Shown here one piece after another: positions 38,293 through 48,603 of a stretch of DNA of 64,000 nucleotides. Made by a program: the position numbers and the translations under genes. The notes beneath the pieces are model-generated. The model made no database searches and was not told where the DNA came from. It saw only the letters and a program-made list of their open reading frames with translations. The stretch is taken from assembly GCA_022747635.1 (NCBI GenBank), contig JAKTNV010000010.1:41895527-41959526 (forward strand), read 5' to 3'. This stretch comes from Hetaerina americana (Eukaryota > Arthropoda > Insecta > Odonata > Calopterygidae). Each line of letters opens with the position of its first letter. The first letter of the stretch is position 1.

Positions 38293-39371
38293 ATGGAGAA
38301 TATAAAGGCTCGCAATGTGATTAAGTTCCTTGATTTTAAAGGTTAGAGTGCCCATCAAATTCACGATGAAATGATTGCTGTTAATGAAATGATAGCCCTT
38401 TCATATGACACAGTTCTGGGGTGGAAGAGGACTTTGCACACTGGCCACATGTCCCTCACAGACGATCCAAGGCATAGAAGATCGTCACTCGCGGACGATG
38501 CTGGCACAGTGAATAAATTGGGGGATTTTATCCTATTAGACGGAAAGGTATCCATGCAAATGATCATGAATGATACTGATCATAGTTATGGCAGTGCGTA
38601 GAAACTTATTCACGAAGAACTGCACATGTCAAAGGTGTCAAGCACGTTGGGTTCCCCTACTACTGGCTCCTTTTCAGAAGCACACACGGCGCGATCTGTC
38701 AAGGGTTATTTATGTTGAATATTTTGGAGAAAGATTAAGTGATTTTTTTTGGTCGCCTGGAAACAATGAATTAATTCTTATGTTTATATAAAAATGATCT
38801 AGAGACCAAAGAGATGAGCGAAGTGTGGAACCACAGTGACTCACCTCCCCACAAGAAGGCTTAGGTACAGAAGTCTGCAGGGAAGTTCACGCTGCCTTTT
38901 TTTAGGGACAGTCTTGGAGTCATCTAATAGACTATCTAGAGAAAGGTCAGGCCATCATAGGTGCCCTATTACTGCACTGTGGAATAAATTGGATGATGCT
39001 CTAAGAACTAGACGGCACGGAATAATCATGAAACAAAAAGGCATCATCCATCTTCATGCCGACAATTCACCTGCTCCCTCATCTCGAGGTGCGGTTGAGG
39101 AATGAAATCAATCCGGCTTTGGATTTTTTCCACACCCACCATCCTTTTCTCCCTATCTCACCCCAGGCGACTTCTTTTTTTCCCAGAACTCAGAAAAATA
39201 TTTTGGGATCAGAGATTTGATAACGCAAATTACGTTACTCAAGAGGTGGAACAATTACGAGTATTTTCGACGCAATCTGCTAAGTTCTATAATGACGGCT
39301 CTTGAAAGGCCATGAAACGCTGGAAGAAACGTATTACACTGGATGGTGAGACTACGCAGAGAAGTCTGTAG
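38293..39371 (+). pseudogene. Mariner-family transposase pseudogene
   Basis: Several broken frames in order give a mariner transposase of nearly normal length (about 1.08 kb; usual coding length about 1.04 kb). The N-terminal DNA-binding part starts at an ATG at 38293 with NVIKFLDFKG, an in-frame stop at 38344-38346, then QIHDEMIAV. SLTDDPRHRR matches the usual SLEDDPRSGR linker, followed by a frameshift and CQARWVPLLLAPFQK. DLETKEMSEVWNHSDSPPHK lies near 38793-38852. The catalytic part includes IHLHADNSPAPSS (HDNAPxHxS equivalent) and PGDFFFFPELRK (APSDYFLFP equivalent). The first catalytic aspartate region reads WSPGNNE where TGDE is expected. Stops and frameshifts show it is inactive. Terminal repeats were not found. 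Confidence 0.85.
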
Positions 39372-40572
39372 AACAAAAAAGTAAAGGTAAGCGTCTACCT
39401 CGATTATTTTTAGTAATAATTAAAAGTTGCGAGCCCCCCTCTATACTATTTTGTACATGGGTTGGTGTATGTGCTAAATACGAGTGCTCGTATTCTATCC
39501 CCTGTGAAGATACTCACCTTAAATTTCTCTACAGCATAATTGCAGCAAGCTTTTGATTTCAAAAGAAAATACTTTTACTATATCAGTGCAAAGTGGGCAT
39601 AATCGTCCGTTAGCAATCATTAAATTAAGGTTGATTCATAGACTTTAAAAACGTGGAAAGAGGGAGATCAAAGTCCATTTAGCATATAACGTTATTATGC
39701 AAAGACAACTAGTAATTAAGCTGTATAACAGCCAATTTAAAGGATTTGCTTTAAGCATTCACTTAATTCGATAAGCAGCAAAGGATGTGGCCGATTTTAC
39801 GACTCTTAATTCAAGAATAGCTTTAATTCAGCTCTCCGTTTGATGGTCCCTTTTCATACATACGTACTTCCTCCTTTCAAAGTTAATCCATTACCTGCTT
39901 TATATACTTAAACTGTTATTTAAATTCAATTGGATATCTTTCCCCTAATTTAGTGGTGCACACAGGATGATATTTGGGGAGAGGCAAATCAAACATAATA
40001 TGCGTTCCTCGAAACACGCTAATTCTGTCATCATCACTATGCTATAGCCAATATGTTAAAATAACTTGTTAAACCTTCCATCAAACCAATGACTATTCAT
40101 TTAACTAGCGATAAATATTTAAAGCATTTCCTCGAAAAAATGCAATAATTTAAGGAGAGTAACCATAATTGAAATACAAATCATAAATAATCAAAAATAT
40201 TTTTGTCATAATATTTTCCAGAATGAACTTACTAGATTAAATTTACTGGTACGATTTTAATTGAATTAAAAAGTGCAATGGCAGTTAAAATCAGAGGCAT
40301 TTAATTACTAATAACCTTTTCTAATTCCTTGTGAATAATCTATTTCTCTCGCATATCTTACTGTAAAGTTACAGGATAGATAGTTTGTTAACACAAAATA
40401 TCACTAGGGATCTAGTGAATGTGGAGAAGACTATGCGGAAAACTGAGGAATGTGGAGGGTGTATGGCGTAGTTTCATTTCTGTTGAAAGGAATAGGGGAG
40501 ACTTCCCTATAAGACTGAAGCCGAGAACATTGGACCTTGTGGATTGGGAAAGGAAATTCCGTAGTGACAGTT
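39372..40572. other. Unassigned AT-rich DNA
   Basis: No feature recognised between the mariner relic and the SINE. Confidence 0.4.
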
Positions 40573-40584
40573 TCCGGTTCCTAA
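40573..40584 (+). repeat. SINE target-site duplication, left copy
   Basis: TCCGGTTCCTAA, identical to 40893-40904 and directly abutting the SINE body. Confidence 0.9.
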
Positions 40585-40892
40585 GGTGATCGAGATGGTG
40601 AGGTGGCTATCGTATTGGCTTCCCATCCTGAGGGCCCGGGCTCAAATCCCGGCGGTGTTGAATATTTTTCACATGTATCTCGATCCCTACTTGAGGTTCT
40701 TCGTTGAGGGCACATTGAGTGAGTACGCCGTCCGTCGGATGGGACGTTAAGCTGCGGACCCCTTGGCGCCTTTCGTAAAGAGCAGGCTAATGCCAACGCC
40801 GGGTTTCTCTCTACCCTTCATTATTTCCTATCCATCCCCTATGGCGCAAATGACCTTAGCTGTCGGTCCCCTCCCCTAAATACTACTACTAC
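40585..40892 (+). mobile_element. tRNA-derived SINE with a LINE-derived 3' tail (308 bp)
   Basis: The head (about 40585-40660) is tRNA-related: GTGGCTATCGTATTGG in the A-box region, and a T arm of CCGGG, loop CTCAAAT, CCCGG giving box B. The central part contains GTCCGTCGGATGGGACGTTA. The tail at about 40842-40892 (GGCGCAAATGACCTTAGCTG onward, ending CCCTAAATACTACTACTACT) aligns with the 3' end of the neighbouring LINE family, whose sense strand reads GGTGCAAAATGACCATAGCT then CCCCTAAAACTACTACT. A 12-bp perfect TSD brackets it. SINEs carry no protein; they are copied by the partner LINE's enzyme, which recognises the shared 3' end. Minus-strand frames inside it are meaningless. Confidence 0.92.
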
Positions 40893-40904
40893 TCCGGTTC
40901 CTAA
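40893..40904 (+). repeat. SINE target-site duplication, right copy
   Basis: TCCGGTTCCTAA, matching 40573-40584. Confidence 0.9.
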
Positions 40905-41837
40905 ATCGTCTCACCTAAAGCCATGGTGTCCTGCTTACGCAGGTGACGTTGATGAGGCATTGTAATCATCCTCGAAATTCTGATACAAGCAAGTTATCTA
41001 AACCCCCCTCTACTCCCTGTAAGTTATATCAAAATCAATATGAGTGGTTATCGACGATATTGGTAGGGTTCAACTTTATTTCCTCGTTTTACCGTATTTT
41101 AATGAACTATGAGCGATTATGTACGTTTACCGAATCATCCCTTATTTTATTCTGTTTTTCATCAGCTTCTTCCTTAATCCATTGATTTCATAGCTTCCTG
41201 ATAACTCAATTAATCCTTCATGTAACCCCACGATAAAGAGATATTTCATGCGTTTTATTTGCAAGTACCAAATTCTTTTCATCTTACCGCTTACAACAAT
41301 ATCTCAAACCCTATAAAAAGCGTTATTTACTTGATATTTTGAGAGCATTCCTTTCTAAAATTTTATATTGCGGTGTTTTACTTTAAGTAACGTTTCCTCT
41401 CACTGATATCCTTTTTGTCTCTTTTTGTTTGACTCTGTTCTTTTTGTCTAATCTCTCACAAAAAATCCGTAATCAAAATCACGCTACTTATCCGCTTCGG
41501 GGATTTGTTAAGCATTTATGTTAAATTTACTTATGTTTTCTAACTTATAATGGCGTAAACCAAACATTGAATAGCTCGTTCTAAATTCCCATTGAATCGC
41601 TCTGCACGAACGATGGATTTCATATTTGACTCTAAATAACATTGTGGCCAATACTAGTTACTGTGCAATTCAAGGATGCTGAAATAAAACATTATGAACA
41701 TTAATAGCTTTTTTTATAGAATTGAGATAACTGGTGAGTAATACTATTCATTTTCAATCAGAAAATGCCTCAAGTTATTAGAATAAGAATTTTTTTCCAC
41801 TATGTTTCCATGGTTGGTTTGTTCTTTCACTTTCTGC
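40905..41837. other. Unassigned AT-rich DNA left of the LINE nest
   Basis: No gene or repeat recognised. Confidence 0.4.
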
Positions 41838-41850
41838 TAGATTAATACAA
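41838..41850 (+). repeat. Target-site duplication of outer LINE O, left copy
   Basis: TAGATTAATACAA, 13 bp, identical to 57455-57467. It abuts the TAG-repeat 3' tail of copy O. Confidence 0.93.
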
Positions 41851-42050
41851 GTAGTAGTAGTTTTAGGCGTTTGTAGGGTGCGTCGACAGCTATGGTCATT
41901 TTGCACCACTGTCATAACGTAAAACTTATGTTCCTTTTAAACTAGGAATAAGTAAACAAATAAATAGGAATAAATATATAAATAAAATAAACAAAACAAA
42001 AAAAAAGGAAAATGCTAAAATCAAAAGCATTAAAATTATGAGCTCCAAAG

Positions 42051-43619
42051 CTAAAGCTGCCCCATTAAACTGGTTGACCTTAAAAAACTTAAGACTCGGT
42101 TAATAGACCCAGAGTCATCCCCTAAAATATTTTTTAAGTCTCCCCTTATCTTCAACATGTCTCTGGCCCTTTGGTATGTTGTGCATTCCGTCAGGATATG
42201 TTTTATCGTCAGGGGTTGGAAACACTCATTGCAGCGGGGCTGTTCTTTTACCTCCGCAAAGAGGTCCGAATGAGTGAGGGCAGAGTGTCCTATTCTCAGG
42301 CGCGTAATCATGACCTCTTCCCTCCGAATTTTCCGGATGGAAGAGGACCATGGTGAAACGACCGGTTTTATTGCCCTGAGTTTATTATTTTGCAGAGACT
42401 GCCAAGTCTCCTTCCACTGATGCAGGACCGAGTTCCGCAAGGCGGCCTTTACGTCCTACATTGGAACCAAGGTGGAGTCGGTCTCGGGTTGTCGAAGGGC
42501 ATCCTTCGCTGCCTGGTCAGCTTTTTCGTTACCTCTTATGCCGACGTGACCAGGAGTCCATATAAAGGAGACCCTGTTCCCCTTTCTCTGAAGGGACAAC
42601 AGGGTATAATGGATCTCCTGGACTATCGGGTGCACAGGTGCAAAGACCGATATAGATTTTAGGGCGCTCAACGAGTCTGTGCAGATGAGGAAAGAGCCAT
42701 TGCTTTCTTTTATTTCTCCTAGGGCCGTCCTTATGGCTGACAGCTCGGCTGTGAAAATGCTGCAAGAAGTGTGCAGTTTTTTCCTCACGACTCCATGGTA
42801 GTGGGACACGACCGCATAGGCACATGCAGATTCTGACTTTGACCCGTCGGTGTAGACTGGGACAAAGTCAGAAAGTGAGCCGAGGACGGCACTGAAGAGC
42901 TGCTGGTATTCGGAATCGGTCGTCTTGGCTTTGCGGCGTGCACTGGCAATGAGTTTAATATCCGGCATTGGCGTTAACCAAGGCGGGTACTTAGCATAGG
43001 AGACGGGGCATACTTGAGGAAATGTAAAATTTACCGCGTTAATAAAATCATTAAAACGAACGGCAAAGGGCCTAGTTGCCCTTCTCCGCCTGTTAAATAA
43101 GTCTAAAAACCGTTGGTTAAAAACTATGTTAAAACAAGGGTGGATTGTCTCTGATAAAATTTTACAGGCATAGTTGCCCATTAAAATCATCCTGCGGGTT
43201 TCCAACGGAGGCTCCCCTGCGTCTGCAAGTAAGCTTGGGACTGGGCTTGTTCTAAATGCCCCGGTGGCCAACCGTATCCCAGCATTGTGGACACATGTAA
43301 GTGGTCTCAAGTAAGACTCTCGTCCTGAGGAATACACTATGGAACCATAGTCCAGTTTGGATCGCACCAAGCCTCTGTACAATAAAAGCATGCTGGTGCG
43401 GTCTGCTCCCCAAGTGGAGTGAGTTAAAAACTTTAAAACGTTGAGGGTTTGGCGACACCTCTCGCGTAACACGCGGATATGCTCCCGCCAGTTCAGCTTT
43501 TGGTCCAGCATCATGCCGAGAAAGCGGACGGACTCCACAAATGGAAGAATCCTACCCAACAGGGTTAGGGTCGGGGTAACGTGGTAACCGCGAACACGGT
43601 GAAAGTGCACGCATTTCGT
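42051..43619 (-). pseudogene. ORF2 of LINE copy O, C-terminal part (nonsense codon)
   Basis: Encodes residues from about 715 to the end of the 1,233-residue ORF2: end of RT (VRFLGMMLDQKLNW), RNase H (YTDGSKSE, FTAELSAI, CTDSLSAL, FIWTPGHVGIRGNEKAD) and the terminal knuckle CX2CX7HX4C in CNECFQPLTIKHILTEC. A TAG at 42456-42458 replaces a Glu codon found in copies B, C and G (residue 1099), cutting off the last 135 residues. No frameshift: this part and 53459-55602 together total exactly 3,702 nt once the duplicated 11 bp is counted once. The element is dead from the nonsense codons and the insertion. Confidence 0.92.
43609..43619 (+). repeat. Target-site duplication of inner LINE B+D, left copy
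   Basis: ACGCATTTCGT, duplicated at 53459-53469. Uninterrupted copies C and G hold this sequence once, followed directly by TTTCTCCATGG. Confidence 0.93.
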
Positions 43620-44616
43620 AGTAGTAGTTTTAGGGGTTTGTAGGGTGCGTCGACAGCTATGGTCATTTTGCACCACTGTCATAACGTAAAACTTATGTTC
43701 CTTTTAAATTAGGAATAAGTAAACAAATAAATACGAATAAATATATAAATAAATAATATAAACAAAAAAAAAAAAGGAAAATGCTAAAATCAAAAGCATT
43801 AAAATTATGAGCTCCAAAGCTAAAGCTGCCCCATTAAACCAGTATACCTTAAAAAACTTAAGACTCGGTTTATAGACCCAGAGTCATCCCCTAAAATATT
43901 TCTTAAGTCTCCCCTTATCTTCAACATGTCTCTGGCCCTTTGGTATGTTGTACATTCCGTCAGGATATGTTTTATCGTCAGGGGTTGGAAACACTCATTG
44001 CAGCGGGGCTGTTCTTTTACCTCCGCAAAGAGGTACGAATGAGTCAGGGCAGAGTGTCCTATTCTCAGGCGCGTAATCATGACCTCTTCCCTCCGAATTT
44101 TCCGGATGGAAGAGGACCATGGTGAAACGACCGGTTTTATTGCCCTGAGTTTATTATTTTGCAGAGACTGCCAAGTCTCCTTCCACTGATGCAGGACCGA
44201 GTTCCGCAAGGCGGCCTTTACGTCCTCCATTGGAACCAAGGTGGAGTCGGTCTCGGGTTGTCGAAGGGCATCCTTCGCTGCCTGGTCAGCTTTTTCGTTA
44301 CCTCTTATGCCGACGTGACCAGGAGTCCATATAAAGGAGACCCTGTTCCCCTTTCTCTGAAGGGACAACAGGGTATAATGGATCTCCTGGACTATCGGGT
44401 GCACAGGTGCAAAGACCGATAAAGATTTCAGGGCGCTCAACGAGTCTGTGCAGATGAGGAAAGAGCCATTGCTTTCTTTTATTTCTCCTAGGGCCGTCCT
44501 TATGGCTGACAGCTCGGCTGTGAAAATGCTGCATGAAGTGTGCAGTTTTTTCCTCACGACTCCATGGAAGTGGGACACGACCGCATAGGCACATGCAGAT
44601 TCTGACTTTGACCCGT
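43620..44616 (-). mobile_element. LINE copy B, 3' part of the middle element
   Basis: An AGTAGTAG tail, 200-bp 3' UTR and the last 797 nt of ORF2. It ends at ACCCGT, where copy C begins. Its 5' half is fragment D (50370-53458): the left end of B and the right end of D are bracketed by the same 11-bp TSD. Between the two parts 1,668 bp of the element is missing. Confidence 0.9.
43820..44616 (-). pseudogene. ORF2 fragment of LINE copy B (RNase H to C-terminus)
   Basis: Starts in codon 969, the Asp of the RNase H YTDG motif, and runs in frame to the normal stop. RNase H residues after that point (AEL Glu, CTDS Asp, TPGH His, KAD Asp) and the terminal zinc knuckle are present. There is no start codon of its own and no RT, so it is a gene fragment. 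Confidence 0.9.
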
Positions 44617-44819
44617 AGTAGTTTTAGGGGTTTGTAGGGTGCGTCGACAGCTATGGTCATTTTGCACCACTGTCATTACGTAAAACTTATGTTCCTTTTA
44701 AACTAGGAATAAGTAAACAGATAAATACGAATAAATATATAAATAAATAAAATAAACAAAAAAAAAAAAAAAAAGGAAATGCTAAAAAATTAAAAGCATT
44801 AAAATTATGCGCTCCGAAG
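44617..44819 (-). other. 3' UTR and CTA tail of LINE copy C
   Basis: The sense strand ends with CCCCTAAAACTACT. Upstream is a conserved stretch GGTGCAAAATGACCATAGCT that is also the 3' end of the SINE at 40585-40892, so it is the probable recognition site for the reverse transcriptase. The number of CTA units differs between copies, as expected if the triplets are added or slip during target-primed reverse transcription. Confidence 0.8.
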
Positions 44820-47800
44820 CTAAAGCTGCCCCATTAAACCGGTTGCCCTTAAAAAAGTTAAGACTCGATTTATAGACCCAGAGTCATCCCCTAAAATATT
44901 TTTTAAGTCTCCCCTTATCTTCAACATGTCTCTGGCCCTTTGGTATGTTGTACATTCCGTCAGGATATGTTTTATCGTCAGGGGTTGGAAACACTCATTG
45001 CAGCGGGGCTGTTCTTTTACCTCCGCAAAGAGGTACGAATGAGTGAGGGCAGAGTGTCCTATTCTCAGGCGCGTAATCATGACCTCTTCCCTCCGAATGT
45101 TCCGGATGGAAGAGGACCATGGTGAAACGACCGGTTTTATTGCCCTGAGTTTATTATTTTGAAGAGACTGCCAAGTCTCCTTCCACTGATGCAGGACCGA
45201 GTTCCGCAAGGCGGCCTTCACGTCCTCCATTGGAACCAAGGTGGAGTCGGTCTCGGGTTGTCGAAGGGCATCCTTCGCTGCCTGGTCAGCTTTTTCGTTG
45301 CCTCTTATGCCGACGTGACCAGGAGTCCATATAAAGGAGACCCTGTTCCCCTTTCTCTGAAGGGACAACAGGGTATAATGGATCTCCTGGACTATCGGGT
45401 GCACAGGTGCAAAGGCCGATAAAGATTTTAGGGCGCTCAAAGAGTCGGTGCAGATGAGGAAAGAGCCATTGCTTTCTTTTATTTCTCCTAGGGCCGTCCT
45501 TATGGCTGACAGCTCGGCTGTGAAAATGCTGCAAGAAGTGTGCAGTTTTTTCCTCACGACTCCATGGTAGTGGGACACGACCGCATAGGCACATGCAGAT
45601 TCTGACTTTGACCCGTCGGTGTAGACTGGGACAAAGTCAGAAAGTGAGCTGAGGACGGCACTGAAGAGCTGCTGGTATTCGGAATCGGTCGTTTTGGCTT
45701 TGCGGCGTGCACTGGCAATGAGTTTAATATCCGGCATTGGTGTTAACCAAGGCGGATACTTAGCATAGGAGACGGGGCATATTTGAGGAAATGTAAAATT
45801 TACCTCATTAATAAAATCATTAAAACGAACGGCAAAGGGCCTAGTTGCCCTTCTCCGCCTGTTAAATAAGTCTAAAAACCGTTGGTTAAAAACTATGTTA
45901 AAACAAGGGTGGATTGTCTCTGATAAAATTTTACAGGCATAGTTGCCCATTAAAATCATCCTGCGGGTTTCCAACGGAGGCTCCCCTGCGTCTGCAAGTA
46001 AGCTTGGGACTGGGCTTGTTCTAAATGCCCCGGTGGCCAACCGTATCCCAGCATTGTGGACACATGTGAGTGGTCTCAAGTAAGACTCTCGTCCTGAGGG
46101 ATACACTATGGAACCATAGTCCAGTTTGGATCGCACCAAGCTTCTGTACAATAAACGCATGGTGGTGCGGTCTGCTCCCCAAGTGGAGTGAGTTAAAAAC
46201 TTTAAAACGTTGAGGGTTTGGCGACACCTCTCGCGTAACACGCGGATATGCTCCCGCCAGTTCAGCTTTTGGTCCAGGATCATACCGAGAAAGCGGACGG
46301 ACTCCACAAATGGAAGAATCCTACCCAACAGGGTTAGGGTCGGGGTAACGTGGTAACCGCGAAGACGGTGAAAGTGCACGCATTTCGTTTTCTCCATGGA
46401 GAAACGAAATCCGTTCTTTCGCGACCACTCTCCCAGTTTGTTTAGAGTCACCTGGGCTTGCCTGGAAGCGTTTGGCAGTCGTGTCGACCGGCAAAATATG
46501 GCTAAGTCGTCCACATAGAGCGATGCCATCACCGGGGCATTGATGCATTCCACCACGTCGTTGATGGCGATGGCAAATAACGTCACGCTCAGTACTGAGC
46601 CCTGGGGTACCCCGTTCTCCTGTGTAAAAGATCGGGATAAGTGCTTCCCAGTCCTTACTTTAAAAAGGCGGTTAGTTAAAAAATTTCTGATAAATAGGGC
46701 CATGTTGCCTCTAAATCCCCACTTGTGGAGCGTGTTGAGGATTCTCCATCGCCACACACTATCATAGGCCTTCTCCAGGTCGAAAAAGACTGCTATGACG
46801 TGTTGACGGTGGAGAAAGGCTTCCTGGATGAAGTTCTCAGTGCGCACCAGATGGTCTGTCGTGGACCTGCCACGCCGAAAGCCGCACTGAGCGTCGGAGA
46901 GCAGGTGTCGACTCTCCAAGCACCACATGAGACGTCGGTTTACCATCCGTTCCATCACCTTGCACAGGCAGCTGGTGAGAGATATGGGACGGTAGTTGTT
47001 CGGGTCATTTTTGTCCTTGCCCTGTTTTGGGATTGGTATCACGATGGACTCTCGCCAGGCATTTGGAAAACTGCCCTCGTTCCAAAGTTGGTTGAGGGTA
47101 TTTAGGACCTCCCCAATCGCAGTTTCCGGAATGTTCCGGAGAAATGCGTTGTGGATTTCGTCCGCCCCTGGCGAGGTGTAATGGGAGTCTTCGATGGCGG
47201 ATTTAAGCTCCCAGGACGTGAAAGGCTCATTGTAATATTCACTTGTAGGACCTGCACCAAAATTGAGAGGGACTCTCTCGCATCGCCTCTTCAGGTTCGC
47301 AAAGTCCGCGGCATAGCCCTCGTCACTGCTATTGGCCGCGAACTGACTGGCAAATATGTTGCTTATTTCGGCAGGTGAATTAACCACCCGGCCAGCAACA
47401 AGCAATGGCGAGATGACAAATGAGCCCTTGGACCCGGAGATTTTCTTCACTTTGTCCCATACCTGACCAAGCGGCGTGCGATGGTTGATGGTAGAGACGT
47501 ATTCTATCCAGGAAGCCCTCTTGGCCTCCTTCACGGCCCTTCGAGCTCGCGCTCTCAGGCGGCGGTACGATGCCAGATTAGTTGCCGTGGGATATTTTCT
47601 AAAAATATTCAATGCTTTTTTCCTCGCCCGAATCGCCCGGTCGCATTCCCCGTTCCACCAAGGGACAGGAGGTCGATTAATGTTCCCGGACGTACGAGGG
47701 ATACTTTTGGTAGCTGCCGCCAACAGCGTTGAGCTTAGTTTATCGACGTTGTGCAACGCGTCGAAACTTGCGTCGTGTTTATATGTAAACGTACGCTTGA

Positions 47801-48521
47801 AAAGTGGCCAGTCCGCACGGTTAATACGCCACTTTTCCGGAGGTTTTGAAATGGTGGGCGAAGAGTCTTCTTTAACGAGTAGAAGAGGAAAATGGTCACT
47901 CCCACAGAGATCGTTGTGGGTGGACATTTTCAGCTTTGGGGCTAGACTTCTCGAGCATAGACAAAGATCTATTGCTGAGAATTCCCCATTGAAGCTGTTA
48001 AAGCGGGTTTTTTCGCCGCTATTTAATAAAAACAGGTTAAAATCCTCAATAAAGTTGGATAAAATTCGACCTCTCCTATTGTTTTGGGTTTCTGGCCCTC
48101 CCCAGAGAGGATCATGGGCATTAAAATCTCCCATCAAAATGAACGGCTGAGGAAGCTGGTGGACAAGGGCTTCAAGGTTCAGGCGGGTCACCGGTGCACC
48201 CTCTGGCAGATACACGTTGCATAACGTCATCCTCTCAGGGGTATGCACCGTGACAGCGACGGCCTGGAATGGAGAGTTCAGTTGGACTCGCGAGGTGTAA
48301 AGGGCCTCACGGGCCGCAACTGCTACTCCCCCTTGGGCTCGTCGGCCACTTAGGTCATCCGTTCTAAAAACAGTGAACCCCTTCAAAATACCCTTATCTT
48401 CAGCCTTAAAATGGGTCTCTTGGAGACAAATACAAGAGGGTTTAAAATCTTGGATTAAAATGGCCAGCTCCTCCTTGTGCCGATAAAAGCCATTGCAGTT
48501 CCACTGCAGAATGGAACACAT
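44820..48521 (-). CDS. LINE ORF2 polyprotein: endonuclease, reverse transcriptase, RNase H (copy C)
   Basis: 1,233 residues, uninterrupted, ATG at 48521 (MCSILQWNCNG). Residues 1-220 form an apurinic-like endonuclease: WNCN at 7-10, QETHF with E35, GDFN at 131-134, AID with D185, GSDH at 207-210; it nicks target DNA. Residues about 490-800 form the reverse transcriptase: YRPISLTS near 510, CGFRRGRS near 546, FFDLEKAYD with D581, GVPQGSVLS near 637, YVDD at 669-672. Residues about 963-1085 form RNase H: D969, E1003, D1026, and H1069 with D1079. The C-terminus has a CX2CX7HX4C knuckle (C1174, C1177, H1185, C1190). All catalytic residues that I can check are present. It begins 82 bp after ORF1, so translation probably depends on reinitiation or a similar route. 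Confidence 0.96.
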   Translation of the reverse strand: MCSILQWNCNGFYRHKEELAILIQDFKPSCICLQETHFKAEDKGILKGFTVFRTDDLSGRRAQGGVAVAAREALYTSRVQLNSPFQAVAVTVHTPERMTLCNVYLPEGAPVTRLNLEALVHQLPQPFILMGDFNAHDPLWGGPETQNNRRGRILSNFIEDFNLFLLNSGEKTRFNSFNGEFSAIDLCLCSRSLAPKLKMSTHNDLCGSDHFPLLLVKEDSSPTISKPPEKWRINRADWPLFKRTFTYKHDASFDALHNVDKLSSTLLAAATKSIPRTSGNINRPPVPWWNGECDRAIRARKKALNIFRKYPTATNLASYRRLRARARRAVKEAKRASWIEYVSTINHRTPLGQVWDKVKKISGSKGSFVISPLLVAGRVVNSPAEISNIFASQFAANSSDEGYAADFANLKRRCERVPLNFGAGPTSEYYNEPFTSWELKSAIEDSHYTSPGADEIHNAFLRNIPETAIGEVLNTLNQLWNEGSFPNAWRESIVIPIPKQGKDKNDPNNYRPISLTSCLCKVMERMVNRRLMWCLESRHLLSDAQCGFRRGRSTTDHLVRTENFIQEAFLHRQHVIAVFFDLEKAYDSVWRWRILNTLHKWGFRGNMALFIRNFLTNRLFKVRTGKHLSRSFTQENGVPQGSVLSVTLFAIAINDVVECINAPVMASLYVDDLAIFCRSTRLPNASRQAQVTLNKLGEWSRKNGFRFSMEKTKCVHFHRLRGYHVTPTLTLLGRILPFVESVRFLGMILDQKLNWREHIRVLRERCRQTLNVLKFLTHSTWGADRTTMRLLYRSLVRSKLDYGSIVYPSGRESYLRPLTCVHNAGIRLATGAFRTSPVPSLLADAGEPPLETRRMILMGNYACKILSETIHPCFNIVFNQRFLDLFNRRRRATRPFAVRFNDFINEVNFTFPQICPVSYAKYPPWLTPMPDIKLIASARRKAKTTDSEYQQLFSAVLSSLSDFVPVYTDGSKSESACAYAVVSHYHGVVRKKLHTSCSIFTAELSAIRTALGEIKESNGSFLICTDSLSALKSLSAFAPVHPIVQEIHYTLLSLQRKGNRVSFIWTPGHVGIRGNEKADQAAKDALRQPETDSTLVPMEDVKAALRNSVLHQWKETWQSLQNNKLRAIKPVVSPWSSSIRNIRREEVMITRLRIGHSALTHSYLFAEVKEQPRCNECFQPLTIKHILTECTTYQRARDMLKIRGDLKNILGDDSGSINRVLTFLRATGLMGQL

Positions 48522-48603
48522 TTAAAGTGTTAAATTAAAATAAATAAATAAATATATAAATAAATAAGATGACTAAAAAGGGAGATGACCAACTCTATTG
48601 AGG
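48522..48603 (-). other. Inter-ORF spacer of LINE copy C
   Basis: 82 bp, containing an AAATAAATAAATAAAT-type A/T-rich run (sense TTTA). O and D carry one extra AAAT unit here compared with C and G, a useful subfamily marker. Confidence 0.8.

Larger units (their letters stand above)
41851..43619 (-). mobile_element. LINE copy O, 3' part (outermost element)
   Basis: This is the 3' end of the oldest copy: a GTAGTAGTAG tail (sense CTA repeat), a 200-bp 3' UTR and the C-terminal part of ORF2. It stops at ACGCATTTCGT (43609-43619), which recurs at 53459-53469 where the same element resumes. O is therefore split by the 43620-53458 insertion. One TSD copy removed, O is 1,758 + 3,996 = 5,754 bp, the same length as the other full copies. 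Confidence 0.93.

Noticed and set aside
40581..40796. 71-codon minus-strand frame
   Set aside because: It lies within the SINE, with no domain.
47476..48150. Long plus-strand open frames opposite ORF2 and ORF1 (224, 217 and 264 codons), repeated in each LINE copy
   Set aside because: They are antisense to well-supported ORF2/ORF1 domains, have no domains of their own, and recur only because the copies are near identical.
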